The translations under genes were made by a program, and so were the position numbers. From Candidatus Frackibacter sp. WG13 (lineage in GTDB: Bacteria > Bacillota > Halanaerobiia > Halobacteroidales > Acetohalobiaceae): a DNA stretch of 64,000 nt. Below are positions 44,546 to 53,274 of the stretch, one piece after another. The notes under the pieces are model-generated. The model searched no databases. It was given only the letters and a program-made list of their open reading frames with translations, and was not told the DNA's origin. The stretch covers positions 68,973 to 132,972 of the forward strand of contig NZ_FOTT01000001.1 of the NCBI RefSeq assembly GCF_900114655.1, read 5' to 3'. Numbering within the stretch: the stretch's first letter is position 1; each line of letters opens with the position of its first letter.

Positions 44546-44586
44546 ATAAAAAACAGAGAAACAAATTCATCATTTGTCTCCCTGTT
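44546..44586 (-). terminator. Terminator of the tepA-ylzJ unit
   Basis: AACAGGGAGACAAAT/ATTTGTTTCTCTGTT on the minus strand (with G-U pairs) followed by TTTTATTTTTATAA. Confidence 0.85.
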
Positions 44587-44615
44587 ATGATCATATATAG
44601 TTATCTGACTTTAAA

Positions 44616-44858
44616 TCACATAGAAAATTCCGGAGTGAATTGCACAACATTACCTGGTTGGTAATTTAAATTTAAATAGTCTTTAGGATTTGAACTGATC
44701 ACTTTAACTATTTCTCCAGCATCTACTTCTGTTTGCTTAACCAGCATAGTAATTCCATTAACTTCTACTTCTATCAAGTCTGTTTCTTTTGTTCCTACTA
44801 CTTCTTCGTCTTCTTCATTAAATATCACTTCACCAGGAATTATAGAATAATATAGCAT
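44616..44858 (-). CDS. ylzJ: YlzJ-like family protein
   Basis: 80 aa. 'MLYYSIIPGEVIFN' at the N-terminus and 'EVEVNGITMLVKQTEV...ISSNPKDYLN' match the YlzJ-like family. Start ATG 44858, 6 nt after GAGGTG; the upstream start at 44888 would overlap tepA. Gene order tepA-ylzJ-(spoIIIE) is the same as in Bacillus subtilis. Function unknown. Confidence 0.88.
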   Translation of the reverse strand: MLYYSIIPGEVIFNEEDEEVVGTKETDLIEVEVNGITMLVKQTEVDAGEIVKVISSNPKDYLNLNYQPGNVVQFTPEFSM

Positions 44859-44874
44859 CTTAGCCACCTCTGAT

Positions 44875-45675
44875 TTAATTATCGTCAACTACTGATTCAA
44901 TAGATGAGCTTGGATTACCTTCATTATTATCAATCATCCTTCGTAATTCACTCATAGCTTCACTTAGTCCTCCTACTTCATCAATAACTCCTTCTTTAAC
45001 GGCTTCTTGACCAATTAAGACTGTTCCTACATCTCTTACTAACTCTCCAGTCTGGAACATTAATTTTCTGAAATTATCTTCGTTTATATTTGAATGACTG
45101 CTAACAAAGTTAATTACTCTATCCTGCATTTTATCCAGATAATCATATGTTTGTGGCACCCCAATTACCATTCCGGTTAATCTGATTGGGTGAATAGTCA
45201 TAGTCGCAGTTTCTGCAATAAATGACTTATCAGTAGCTGCTGCAATTGGTACCCCAATACTATGTCCTCCTCCTAATACTAATGAAACTGTCGGCTTGGA
45301 AAGGCTACTTAACATTTCAGAAATAGCTAATCCAGCTTCTATATCTCCACCAACTGTATTTAAGATCATAATGACACCTTTAATATTATCATTCTGCTCT
45401 ATAGCTACTAATTGGGGGATCAAGTGTTCATACTTAGTAGTCTTATTCTTAGGCGGTAAACTTCTATGACCTTCAATCTGTCCAACTATGTTGATACAAT
45501 GAATATCAGATTCTGCACTTTCAGGTAAATTAGTCTGTCCTAACTGCTTTAAAGTCTGTAAAGCATTCCCTTTTTTCTTTCTTTTTTTCTTACTACGAGA
45601 TTTTTTCTTTGGTCGAGCAGGTTTAGAAATTCGCGTTGGATTTATTCTCTGTCTATAATCATTATCTCTAACCAA
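44875..45675 (-). CDS. tepA: ClpP-like protease TepA (translocation-enhancing)
   Basis: 266 aa. A very basic N-terminus ([19 protein letters not shown]) precedes a ClpP fold: '[25 protein letters not shown]', '[22 protein letters not shown]' with the Ser nucleophile in GHSIG, and '[13 protein letters not shown]' with the His. TepA was linked to protein translocation and to spore small acid-soluble protein degradation in Bacillus. It is followed by ylzJ after a 16-nt gap and preceded by its own promoter region, since a strong terminator isolates it from rnj. Confidence 0.92.
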   Translation of the reverse strand: MVRDNDYRQRINPTRISKPARPKKKSRSKKKRKKKGNALQTLKQLGQTNLPESAESDIHCINIVGQIEGHRSLPPKNKTTKYEHLIPQLVAIEQNDNIKGVIMILNTVGGDIEAGLAISEMLSSLSKPTVSLVLGGGHSIGVPIAAATDKSFIAETATMTIHPIRLTGMVIGVPQTYDYLDKMQDRVINFVSSHSNINEDNFRKLMFQTGELVRDVGTVLIGQEAVKEGVIDEVGGLSEAMSELRRMIDNNEGNPSSSIESVVDDN

Positions 45676-45737
45676 AATTAATCACGCTCCTAAATAAGTA
45701 GTCTATTGTTAGTATGATTAATTTCTTTTTATTTATG

Positions 45738-45790
45738 CATAAAGAAAAAAAGCATGTGAAGAATTTATATAAATTCTTCACATGCTTTTA
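45738..45790 (-). terminator. Strong terminator of the ribonuclease J gene
   Basis: A perfect 20+ bp palindrome centred at 45768/45769 (AAGCATGTGAAGAATTTAT and complement), followed on the minus strand by TTTTTCTTTATG. Confidence 0.9.
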
Positions 45791-45805
45791 ACGTCTTTTT
45801 TACTT

Positions 45806-47482
45806 TTAAACTTCCATAATAATCGGTAAAATCATTGGTCGTCTCTTTATTCTATGATAAATAAAGCTACCTAAAGCATCTTTGATTTCCGATTTTAAAA
45901 CCGACCATTCTGTAACATTATTCTCTTCACACTTTGATAAAGCATTTTCTACTCTATTAGTAGCAGCAGAAAGTAATGCTTCTGATTCACGAATATAAAC
46001 AAAACCCCGAGAAATAATATCTGGTCCGGCAATAATCTGACCTTTTTGATCAATAGTTAAGACCACAATTAAAATACCATCCTGAGAAAGCAAACGACGA
46101 TCCCGTAAAACAATATTTCCAACATCACCAACACCCAAACCATCTACTAATACTCGACCCGCCTTTACAGAACCAGCAGTCTGACTATCATCATTACTAA
46201 ATTCTAAAACATTTCCTGGTTCCGTAATGAAAATATTCTCTTTAGAAATACCTACTTCTTGAGCTAATTTAGCATGACGATTTAAATGACGATACTCACC
46301 ATGAACGGGAATAAAGAACTTAGGTTTAGTTAGATTTAACATTAATTTTAATTCTTCCTGGCTAGCATGACCAGAAACATGAACCCCTGAAACAGACTCA
46401 TAAATAACTTCTGCCCCTCGCTTGAAGAGCTTATTGATAGTCTTGCCTACTGACTTTTCATTTCCAGGGATAGCTGTCGCTGAAACAACGACAGTATCTC
46501 CATTCTTAATATTAATATGCCTATGATCCCCACGAGCCATTCTCGTTAAGGCCGCCATCGGTTCACCCTGGCTTCCTGTTGTTATTAGTACTACTTGGTC
46601 ATCTCGCAGGTGCTTTAACTCTTCTAAATCTACTAGCATCCCTTCCGGAATATCTAAATAACCTAAATCTTTAGCAATATGGACATTATTAATCATACTT
46701 CTCCCGGTAACTGCTACTTTGCAATCATTTTTAAAGGCCGAATCTATGAACTGTTGAATTCGGTCGATATTAGAAGCAAAAGAAGCTACAATAATTCGCC
46801 CTTGTGCATCACTAAAGATATCATCAATCGCTTCTCCAACAACTTTTTCTGACATAGTATATCCAGCACGTTCAGCATTAGTACTATCAGAAAAGAGTGC
46901 TAATACACCTTCGTCTCCTAATTCGGCTAAACGATGAATATCTGCCATCTGACCATTGACTGGAGTCTGATCAAATTTAAAATCACTAGCATATACTAAT
47001 ACGCCAACCGGAGTATGAACTGCTAAAGCACAAGCGTCAGCAATACTGTGATTTACAAGAATAAATTCTACATTAAAATAATCGCCAATTTCAACTGAAT
47101 GTCCAGGGTAAACATGTTTTAAATAGGCATCCTTTAATAATCCGTGTTCTTTTAACTTACCACGTACTAACCCTAAAGTAAGCTTCGTTCCATAAACTGG
47201 AACATTAATTTCTTTTAAAAGATATGGTAGTGCACCGATATGGTCTAAATGACCGTGAGTAAGAACAACCCCCTTAATTCTTTCTTTATTCTTCTTAAGA
47301 TAAGTAATATCAGGGATTACTAAGTCTATTCCTAATAGGTCATCTTCTGGAAACATAACTCCCGCATCGATAATTAATATTTCATCTTCTACTTCCACTA
47401 CCATCATATTTTTCCCGATCTCTCCAACTCCACCTAGAGGAATCAAAGATAATTTGTCTATTTGATTTTTAACCGTTGCCAT
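45806..47482 (-). CDS. rnj: Ribonuclease J
   Basis: 558 aa metallo-beta-lactamase/beta-CASP nuclease with 5'-exo and endonuclease activity on RNA. 'VLTHGHLDHIGALPYLL' is the HxHxDH zinc motif; 'VNHSIADACALAVHTPVGVLVYASDFKFD' and 'FSDSTNAERAGYTMSE' follow; 'IPVHGEYRHLNRHAKLA' is the beta-CASP motif C. The C-terminal domain (from about residue 450) is present. Position next to dapA and tepA corresponds to rnjB (ymfA) of Bacillus, but J1/J2 cannot be distinguished from sequence alone. Promoter at 47596-47624. Confidence 0.94.
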   Translation of the reverse strand: MATVKNQIDKLSLIPLGGVGEIGKNMMVVEVEDEILIIDAGVMFPEDDLLGIDLVIPDITYLKKNKERIKGVVLTHGHLDHIGALPYLLKEINVPVYGTKLTLGLVRGKLKEHGLLKDAYLKHVYPGHSVEIGDYFNVEFILVNHSIADACALAVHTPVGVLVYASDFKFDQTPVNGQMADIHRLAELGDEGVLALFSDSTNAERAGYTMSEKVVGEAIDDIFSDAQGRIIVASFASNIDRIQQFIDSAFKNDCKVAVTGRSMINNVHIAKDLGYLDIPEGMLVDLEELKHLRDDQVVLITTGSQGEPMAALTRMARGDHRHINIKNGDTVVVSATAIPGNEKSVGKTINKLFKRGAEVIYESVSGVHVSGHASQEELKLMLNLTKPKFFIPVHGEYRHLNRHAKLAQEVGISKENIFITEPGNVLEFSNDDSQTAGSVKAGRVLVDGLGVGDVGNIVLRDRRLLSQDGILIVVLTIDQKGQIIAGPDIISRGFVYIRESEALLSAATNRVENALSKCEENNVTEWSVLKSEIKDALGSFIYHRIKRRPMILPIIMEV

Positions 47483-47595
47483 TTAATTAACTAACACCTC
47501 CATGTTTTCTATAAACATTATTACTATTTTTATTAATTTAACTTACTACAACCAATCACTCCGGTCAAAACCCGTTCTAAATTGCTCTATTTATT

Positions 47596-47624
47596 ATTAT
47601 AAGGGATTTATACCGTTAACACAA
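47596..47624 (-). promoter_or_regulatory. Promoter of rnj
   Basis: Minus strand TTGTGT (47624-47619), 17-nt spacer, TATAAT (47601-47596), about 115 nt ahead of the ATG. The long leader between has no hairpin that I can identify. Confidence 0.65.
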
Positions 47625-47631
47625 GGATAAA

Positions 47632-47661
47632 ATGAAAAAAAGAACCATGGAAGGCTCTTTT
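47632..47661 (-). terminator. Second terminator between cytochrome and rnj
   Basis: AAAAGAGCC/GGTTCTTTT on the minus strand (one G-U) followed by TTTTTC. Together with the hairpin at 47726 it makes a tandem block against read-through into rnj. Confidence 0.7.
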
Positions 47662-47717
47662 AATTAAATAATCAACAAAAGTTCTCTAATTATTTTTTTG
47701 ATTTTAAAAGCTACTTA

Positions 47718-47755
47718 ACTTAAAAAGTCCTCTCTAAATAATATTAGAGAGGACT
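47718..47755 (-). terminator. Terminator of the cytochrome gene
   Basis: AGTCCTCTCT (47726-47735) pairs with AGAGAGGACT (47746-47755); minus strand follows TTTTTAAG. A further CCCTCTCTAA copy at 47764-47773 makes a direct half-repeat. Confidence 0.82.
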
Positions 47756-47792
47756 CGCGTAAGCCCTCTCTAACTTTAAATCTTATTAATTT

Positions 47793-48194
47793 TTAATCTA
47801 AGCCTATCTTACCTGTCTTAGCATTAAGTGCGTGACAACTAATACAGTTAGCTTCACCACTCTTCACTTCTGCTAAGAAATGATTAGTCTTAGGCGTTCC
47901 TGTTAAGTGAGCTTTGTGTAATACCTTCCCAAAGTTACTTGAGTGACAAGCCATACACTTCTCAGGACCTTCATTACTTACCATCGCTGCTACATTCGCA
48001 TGCTTTCCTGCACTAGCCATATCTTTAATCTCATTCTTAAGATTATGTTCACTATCTGGCTCGTGACAACTTACACCACACCCAGCATTAGCCTTAAACA
48101 TATCCTCTACAGATTTAGTAGCAGCAAAAGCCATTGTACTTACTAAAGTAATTGTGAAAAGTACTACTAGAGTCATTAACAACGTCTTTTTCAT
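47793..48194 (-). CDS. Small secreted multiheme cytochrome c
   Basis: 133 aa. A signal peptide (about residues 1-24, 'LLMTLVVLFTITLVSTMAFA') precedes a mature protein with two canonical heme sites, 'CMACH' and 'CISCH', and a first site 'CGVSCH' with three residues between the cysteines (CX3CH). Additional His residues (SEHN, GKHAN, LHKAH, TNHF) could be distal ligands. So two or three covalent hemes are expected, exported to the periplasm or cell surface, as electron carriers in respiration. The rest resembles small NapC/NrfH-partner or doubled-CXXCH proteins. Inserted between dapA and rnj, with its own terminator; ATG 48194 after GGGGAGGG. Confidence 0.85.
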   Translation of the reverse strand: MKKTLLMTLVVLFTITLVSTMAFAATKSVEDMFKANAGCGVSCHEPDSEHNLKNEIKDMASAGKHANVAAMVSNEGPEKCMACHSSNFGKVLHKAHLTGTPKTNHFLAEVKSGEANCISCHALNAKTGKIGLD

Positions 48195-48305
48195 TATTTT
48201 CCCTCCCCTAATTATTAATTAATTTGAAAATTATTACCTTATATACATTATCTCATAAATCACTTTTCTGCAAAAGGTGTCAATTGTCCCAAATTTTCGG
48301 GTCAT

Positions 48306-48323
48306 TTGTCCTATATTTCACAA
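48306..48323. promoter_or_regulatory. Possible Crp/Fnr-type site upstream of the cytochrome gene
   Basis: TTGTGA-N6-GGACAA (minus strand) has one perfect half-site and four of six matches in the other. It lies about 110 nt before the cytochrome ATG, upstream of TTGACA at 48283-48278. The window encodes one Crp/Fnr regulator (15561-16232). Weak evidence. Confidence 0.3.
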
Positions 48324-48389
48324 TTCAAAGGCAAATTTAGTATCTGTTTTCTATATTAATTCAAAATAATCACATATCTATTTCCTATA

Positions 48390-48424
48390 AAAAACTAGAC
48401 ACGCAACCTAAAGTTACGTGTCTA
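48390..48424 (-). terminator. Terminator of the dapB-dapA operon
   Basis: TAGACACG...AAC / GTT...CGTGTCTA stem; minus strand follows with GTTTTTTATAGG. It lies just after the dapA stop codon at 48431. Confidence 0.85.
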
Positions 48425-48430
48425 ATCTTC

Positions 48431-49312
48431 TTAAATTAAATTATGACTTTTTAAAAGATATCTTAAGACTTCTTCTTCTTCTGCATTAGCATCCACTAAA
48501 GGAGGTCTAACTGGTCCTACTTGCTGTCCCATTAAATTTAACGCTGCTTTAACTGGAATCGGATTAGTAGTCATAAATATTTTAGCAAATAGCTCACCTA
48601 ATTCAGCATTTAATCCCGCTGCTTTTTGTACTTCTCCCGCTTTATAAGCAGTTACCATATCTTTAATCTTACTACCGACTAAATGAGCAGCTACACTGAT
48701 TATTCCTGTTCCTCCTATACTTAAAATAGGTAAAGTTAGACCGTCATCGCCACTATAAATCATAAAATCATCATCAGTCAAACGATTAATAGTTGCTGCT
48801 TGTTCCACATCACCACTAGCTTCTTTAATTGCTACTATATTATCTATATCTGCTAGCTTAGCTACCGTTTCCGGTTCAATATTTCTAGAAGTACGTCCTG
48901 GAACATTATATAAGATTACTGGTAGGTCAGTTACTTCTGCCACCTGTTTAAAATGATTATATAGACCAGCCTGTGGTGGTTTGTTATAGTAAGGAGTGAC
49001 TAACATTACCCCATCTACACCTAAATCGGTTACCTTTTTAGTCATCTTTATACTTTCTTGAGTAGAGTAAGACCCGGTTCCAACAATTACTTTTGCTCTA
49101 TCTCCAACTGCCTCTTTAACAATTTCTATCAATTTCATCTTCTCTTCTTTAGTCAAAGTTGGGACTTCACCAGTAGTTCCTAATACTAAGATACCGTCTG
49201 AACCATTATTAACTAAGTAATTAGCTAAATCTGCTGCTGCTTCATAATTCACTTCTAACTCCTCATTAAAAGGAGTCACCATCGCTGTTATTACTTCACC
49301 TAATTCAACCAT
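48431..49312 (-). CDS. dapA: 4-Hydroxy-tetrahydrodipicolinate synthase
   Basis: 293 aa; condenses pyruvate with aspartate semialdehyde. 'GEVITAMVTPFNEELEVNYEA', 'GTTGEVPTLTKEEK', 'YYNKPPQAGLYNHF' (Tyr of the triad), 'ILYNVPGRTSRN' and the Schiff-base Lys in 'IVAIKEASGD' are all present. Start ATG 49312 (RBS GGAGGTG); the TTG before it lies 3 nt upstream. It is the last gene in the lysine/dipicolinate operon, 17 nt after dapG. Confidence 0.96.
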   Translation of the reverse strand: MVELGEVITAMVTPFNEELEVNYEAAADLANYLVNNGSDGILVLGTTGEVPTLTKEEKMKLIEIVKEAVGDRAKVIVGTGSYSTQESIKMTKKVTDLGVDGVMLVTPYYNKPPQAGLYNHFKQVAEVTDLPVILYNVPGRTSRNIEPETVAKLADIDNIVAIKEASGDVEQAATINRLTDDDFMIYSGDDGLTLPILSIGGTGIISVAAHLVGSKIKDMVTAYKAGEVQKAAGLNAELGELFAKIFMTTNPIPVKAALNLMGQQVGPVRPPLVDANAEEEEVLRYLLKSHNLI

Positions 49313-49329
49313 CAAAACACCTCCATAAA

Positions 49330-50553
49330 TTATTCTGCTAAATTAAATTGATCATGCAAAGCACATAACGCCTTCTTTTCATCGCTCTTTTTAATTAAAA
49401 AAGAGATTGTAGTATGTGAATCGGTCGTTTGGTAAATTGGTATCCCATTATCATCTAAAGCATTGACTACGCTTGACATTACACCAGGAAGCCCAGTCAT
49501 ACCAGCACCTACTATTGAAATTTTTACTAAATTATTACCTATCTCATAATTATATTCTGTCTCACTTAAGACTTCTTCAGTCGTTTCCATTAATTGATTA
49601 TTAATAATAAAGGTAATCATCTCTGGTCTTACATTAATAAAATCAACACTGATATCTTCTTTAGCTAAAACCTCAAAACAGCCTAAAGCAGTAGCATATT
49701 CCTGCTGTTGCCTAGGAATGATCTTAACCAAACTTACATTAGAACGGCTAGTAATTCCTGTTACTGGTCGGTCTCCTTTTATATCAATCTCGTTCTCTTG
49801 ATTAAAATTATCAGAGATAACAGTACCTGAACCATCACTAAAAGTAGATTTAATCATAACTGGTACTCTTTCACGCATCGCTATCTCTGCTGCTCGAGGA
49901 TGAATTACTCGTGCTCCTTGATAAGCTAACTCACAAACTTCATTATAAGTAACATGTTTTAATGTTCTAGCATTAGGTACTAAATCAGGGTCAGCTGTCA
50001 TTACCCCTTCAACATCGGTATATATCTCTACCATTTCAGCATGAAGAGCCGCCCCTAACACACAAGCCGTTGTATCACTTCCACCTCTTCCTAAAGTAGT
50101 AATCTCTCCTTTGCTAGTCATTCCTTGAAACCCAGCTACTATAGGAATTAAATTATCATCTAATGCTTCATAGATTTTAGCTGGTTTTACCTCTAAAATT
50201 CGGGTATCACCATAATTATCATCAGTGATAATGCCAGCTTGGGCACCAGTTAAAGCATGATAATCATAACCTCTAGCTTTTAATCCCTGACCTACTACTA
50301 CTGTAGAAATAATTTCTCCACATGACATCAATAAATCTTTATCTCGTGGATGGACATGTTCACAAGTATCTTCAGCCAAATTAATTAAAGTATCAGTGGC
50401 ATATGGAGCGCCATTGCGCCCCATAGCTGACACTACAATTACCGGCTTATAGCCCTGATTTATGCTACTTATTATCTTTTCAATTACCATCTGTCTCTTT
50501 TCTTCTGTATCAAGGGAAGAACCGCCAAACTTTTGTATTAAGATATTACGCAT
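49330..50553 (-). CDS. dapG: Aspartate kinase (DapG type)
   Basis: 407 aa; first step of the aspartate pathway. 'ILIQKFGGSSLDTEEKR' (KFGG), 'GRGGSDTTACVLGAAL' and 'EIYTDVEGVMTADP' identify the catalytic domain. Two ACT domains follow ('VSLVKIIPRQQQEYATALGCFEVLA', 'KISIVGAGMTGLPGVMSSVVNAL'). Length matches B. subtilis DapG, the diaminopimelate-inhibited isozyme, and it keeps the asd-dapG-dapA order. Start ATG 50553 after GAGGTGGGGGA; the ORF extends 9 codons upstream into asd. Confidence 0.95.
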   Translation of the reverse strand: MRNILIQKFGGSSLDTEEKRQMVIEKIISSINQGYKPVIVVSAMGRNGAPYATDTLINLAEDTCEHVHPRDKDLLMSCGEIISTVVVGQGLKARGYDYHALTGAQAGIITDDNYGDTRILEVKPAKIYEALDDNLIPIVAGFQGMTSKGEITTLGRGGSDTTACVLGAALHAEMVEIYTDVEGVMTADPDLVPNARTLKHVTYNEVCELAYQGARVIHPRAAEIAMRERVPVMIKSTFSDGSGTVISDNFNQENEIDIKGDRPVTGITSRSNVSLVKIIPRQQQEYATALGCFEVLAKEDISVDFINVRPEMITFIINNQLMETTEEVLSETEYNYEIGNNLVKISIVGAGMTGLPGVMSSVVNALDDNGIPIYQTTDSHTTISFLIKKSDEKKALCALHDQFNLAE

Positions 50554-50576
50554 TCCCCCACCTCTCTTTCTAACTA

Positions 50577-51581
50577 TCAAACACCTTTTTCAATTAGCTT
50601 TTCAGCAATCTGAACCGTATTTAATGCTGCTCCTTTACGCAAGTTATTGGCTACAATCCAGAGATTTAAGCCTGCATCTACAGTATTATCTTTACGAATC
50701 CTACCTACTAGCACATCATCGGTTTCTTCTACTTGGATCTGCATTGGATATTCGCATTTGCCTGGATTGTCAACCACTCTTACTCCTTCAGCAGCATCCA
50801 ACAATTCTTTCGTTTCATCTACCTCTAACTCGGAACCTAATTCTAAATTAATAGACTCAGCATGGCCGAGTAAGACTGGAATACGAACTGTAGTGGCTGT
50901 TAATTTAATAGAATCATCACCTAAGATCTTCTTAGTCTCATTAACCATCTTCATCTCTTCTTTAGTATAGCCATCATCAAAAAAGATATCAATATGTGGT
51001 AAGGCATTGAAGGCAATCTGATGTGGATAGACCTCAGCCTTTGCTTCTTTACCTTCTAAAATTGCCTTAGATTGTTCTAATAGTTCATCCATCGCAGCCT
51101 TCCCCGAACCAGAAACTGCTTGGTAAGTAGAGATTACGACTCGTTTGATTCCAACTTTATCATAAATAGGCTTCAATGCAGCTACCATTTGAATAGTCGA
51201 ACAGTTAGGATTAGCAATAATCCCTTGCTGTTTATCAATATCTTCCGGATTAACTTCTGGTACTACTAATGGTACCTCTGGATCCATCCTAAAAGCACTA
51301 CTATTATCCACTACTATCGTTCCGCGTTTAGCCGCTTCCGGTGCAAGCTTCTTACTTGCTTCACTACCGGCACTAAATAACGCAATATCAATATCCTCAA
51401 ACGCCTCCGGTGTAGCTGCTTCTGCTTCATATTCATTGCCATCCTCAGTAGTAAACTTTCCTGCTTCCTTTTCTAATAACTTCAACTCAGCATAAGGTAG
51501 TTCTCTTTCTTGTACTATACTTAACATCTCTCTTCCTACTGCGCCTGCAGCACCAACTATCGCTATATTATATTCCTTCAT
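50577..51581 (-). CDS. asd: Aspartate-semialdehyde dehydrogenase
   Basis: 334 aa. 'NIAIVGAAGAVGREMLSIV' (NADP loop), 'IIANPNCSTIQMVAALKPI' with the catalytic Cys, 'ISTYQAVSGSGKAAM' and 'RIPVLLGHAESINLEL' with the His. It supplies aspartate semialdehyde for lysine, DAP and dipicolinate. Between dpaB (100-nt gap holding a 32-bp inverted repeat) and dapG (23-nt gap). Confidence 0.96.
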   Translation of the reverse strand: MKEYNIAIVGAAGAVGREMLSIVQERELPYAELKLLEKEAGKFTTEDGNEYEAEAATPEAFEDIDIALFSAGSEASKKLAPEAAKRGTIVVDNSSAFRMDPEVPLVVPEVNPEDIDKQQGIIANPNCSTIQMVAALKPIYDKVGIKRVVISTYQAVSGSGKAAMDELLEQSKAILEGKEAKAEVYPHQIAFNALPHIDIFFDDGYTKEEMKMVNETKKILGDDSIKLTATTVRIPVLLGHAESINLELGSELEVDETKELLDAAEGVRVVDNPGKCEYPMQIQVEETDDVLVGRIRKDNTVDAGLNLWIVANNLRKGAALNTVQIAEKLIEKGV

Positions 51582-51607
51582 AATTAATAATACCTCCCAC
51601 GTATATT

Positions 51608-51677
51608 AGTTTACAGTTTACAGTGTATAGTTGACAGTTAAAATCAACTGTCAACTGTAAACTGTCACCTGTCAACT
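51608..51677. repeat. 32-bp imperfect inverted repeat between dpaB and asd
   Basis: Arms 51608-51639 and 51646-51677 match at 27 of 32 positions around the 6-nt loop AAAATC. Each arm is built from TTTACAG/TTGACAG iterations. It has no T run after it. Possibly a REP/MITE-like element or a processing site inside the operon. Confidence 0.8.
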
Positions 51678-51681
51678 GGAA

Positions 51682-52275
51682 TCATATCCCTTTATATTCT
51701 ATAAGTACAGGCTGGATCTGTTTTCCCTCTAATGCATATTCTAATGTTTCAGGAATTAAATCCATCCTTGCAACTAATGAATTAACTTTTTCCTTAGGGT
51801 TATCCTGCCCAAAAGGAACGAAATATATATTTTTAGTATTTAGTAGTTTTCCTATATTAGAAGCATTATTACCTAAGCCGTCATTAGTAGAAATTGCAAA
51901 AACTACCGGCCTATTGTTTCGCAAATGAGCTTTAGCCGCCATTAATACTGTAGAATCAGTAATTGCATTAGCAACTTTTGCTAAAGTATTTCCTGTGCAA
52001 GGAGCTATAATCAATATATCTAATAACTTCTTAGGTCCAATAGGCTCTGCTTCCACAATACTAGACCTTAATCCGTTGCCAGTAATCTCTTTAATTCTTC
52101 TTATCCACTTTTCAGCTTTCCCAAACTTAGTATCTATATTTTGTACTGATTCTGATAAGATCGGATAGACAATTCCACCAGCATCTACAATCCGCTCTAA
52201 TTGAGGAACTACTTTATCTAAAGTACAATAAGAACCGGTAACAGCAAAACCTATTCTTTTGCCTTTTAATTTCAA
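51682..52275 (-). CDS. dpaB: Dipicolinate synthase subunit B
   Basis: 197 aa flavoprotein-fold subunit (SpoVFB). 'KRIGFAVTGSYCTLDKVVPQLERI' and 'APCTGNTLAKVANAITDSTVLMAAKAHLRNNRPVVFAISTNDGLG' are the family signatures. With DpaA it oxidises dihydrodipicolinate to dipicolinic acid, the spore-core calcium chelator, in the mother cell. Gap to dpaA 29 nt; the RBS is AAAGGAGGTG. Confidence 0.94.
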   Translation of the reverse strand: MKLKGKRIGFAVTGSYCTLDKVVPQLERIVDAGGIVYPILSESVQNIDTKFGKAEKWIRRIKEITGNGLRSSIVEAEPIGPKKLLDILIIAPCTGNTLAKVANAITDSTVLMAAKAHLRNNRPVVFAISTNDGLGNNASNIGKLLNTKNIYFVPFGQDNPKEKVNSLVARMDLIPETLEYALEGKQIQPVLIEYKGI

Positions 52276-52304
52276 ATAAACACACCTCCTTTGGAAGGTT
52301 AAAA

Positions 52305-53186
52305 CTACATTCTATCAACAATTAAACGAGGAATGACTTTACCTAAAATCTGACCAGCAGTCTTAGGTGCTACTCTCCCAGGTAGACCTAAGCTTAATAA
52401 GGCTTTAATACCTAATTCCTTTGCTACTTCAAAATCGACGCCACCAGGTGCAGAAGCTAAATCAATAATTAAAGCATCTGATTTTACCTCAGTTAGCAAC
52501 TCTTTATCTAAAACTAAAGCAGGAACTGTATTGAATATAAAGTCCATTTCAGAAATAATCTCTTTCAACTCATCAAAATCAACAGGAGTAATTCCCATTT
52601 CTTTAGCTCGCGCTCTATCTCCAGCATCTCTTGCTACCCCATAAACCTGACTACCGATTCCAGCCAACATGCGTGCTTGAGTTAGACCTACTCTACCTAA
52701 CCCCAAAACCATAGATTTATTACTATGTAAAGTTATATTTGATTCTTCCATAGCAATCTGAATTGCTCCCTCAGCAGTAGGAATTGCATTTAGAATAGCC
52801 ACTTCATCTAATTTGGCTAACTGAATCAGACTTATATCATATTCATTACAGTAATCATTTACGCTCCCTCTAGCTACCCCAATTAAGAATAAAGTATTCG
52901 ATTCTAAGCTGGCAAAGAATTCTTCTGTTAATTGTACTGCATTGTTAACAAAAGTTGCTTTTAAGTAATCATTTTCATCGGTACTAGTCATTGGAGCAAT
53001 AACTACATCAACATTATCAATTACTGTCGATAATCTGTCTTTAACTTCTATACCAGGAATCTTAACCCCTGGGTCCCCTAAAGTCTTAATCTGAGCACCA
53101 ATAGTTGCTAAGAGACGTAGCATCTCTAATTCCCGCTCGTCACCACCTAAAACTGCTATCTTAATTCCCTTTAATTGTGATTCCAT
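52305..53186 (-). CDS. dpaA: Dipicolinate synthase subunit A
   Basis: 293 aa (SpoVFA). An N-terminal regulatory part ('GIKIAVLGGDERELEMLRLLATIG', 'IDNVDVVIAPMTSTDENDYL') and an NAD(P)-binding half ('SMVLGLGRVGLTQARMLAGIGSQVYGVARDAGDRARA', 'FNTVPALVLDKELL', 'IIDLASAPGGVDFE') fit the DpaA family. It is 88 nt after dapB, which supplies tetrahydrodipicolinate-pathway flux, and in B. subtilis is driven by SigK; here it sits in the lysine-riboswitch operon. Confidence 0.94.
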   Translation of the reverse strand: MESQLKGIKIAVLGGDERELEMLRLLATIGAQIKTLGDPGVKIPGIEVKDRLSTVIDNVDVVIAPMTSTDENDYLKATFVNNAVQLTEEFFASLESNTLFLIGVARGSVNDYCNEYDISLIQLAKLDEVAILNAIPTAEGAIQIAMEESNITLHSNKSMVLGLGRVGLTQARMLAGIGSQVYGVARDAGDRARAKEMGITPVDFDELKEIISEMDFIFNTVPALVLDKELLTEVKSDALIIDLASAPGGVDFEVAKELGIKALLSLGLPGRVAPKTAGQILGKVIPRLIVDRM

Positions 53187-53274
53187 TTCATCCTCCTTTC
53201 CTCAATTTTTAATGAAAATATTTTTTAATCATTAATATTATATGGTCAACCTTCCAAAGTAGTGCTTGTCAAAC

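Noticed and set aside
48195-48330. Sigma-54 promoter for the cytochrome gene
   Set aside because: TGACACC and TTGCA occur but with two nt between them rather than the four needed for -24/-12 spacing.
50462-50851. Plus-strand 129-aa ORF
   Set aside because: It lies fully opposite dapG and asd, has no ribosome binding site and reads as low-complexity Leu/Ser translation of the complementary strand.
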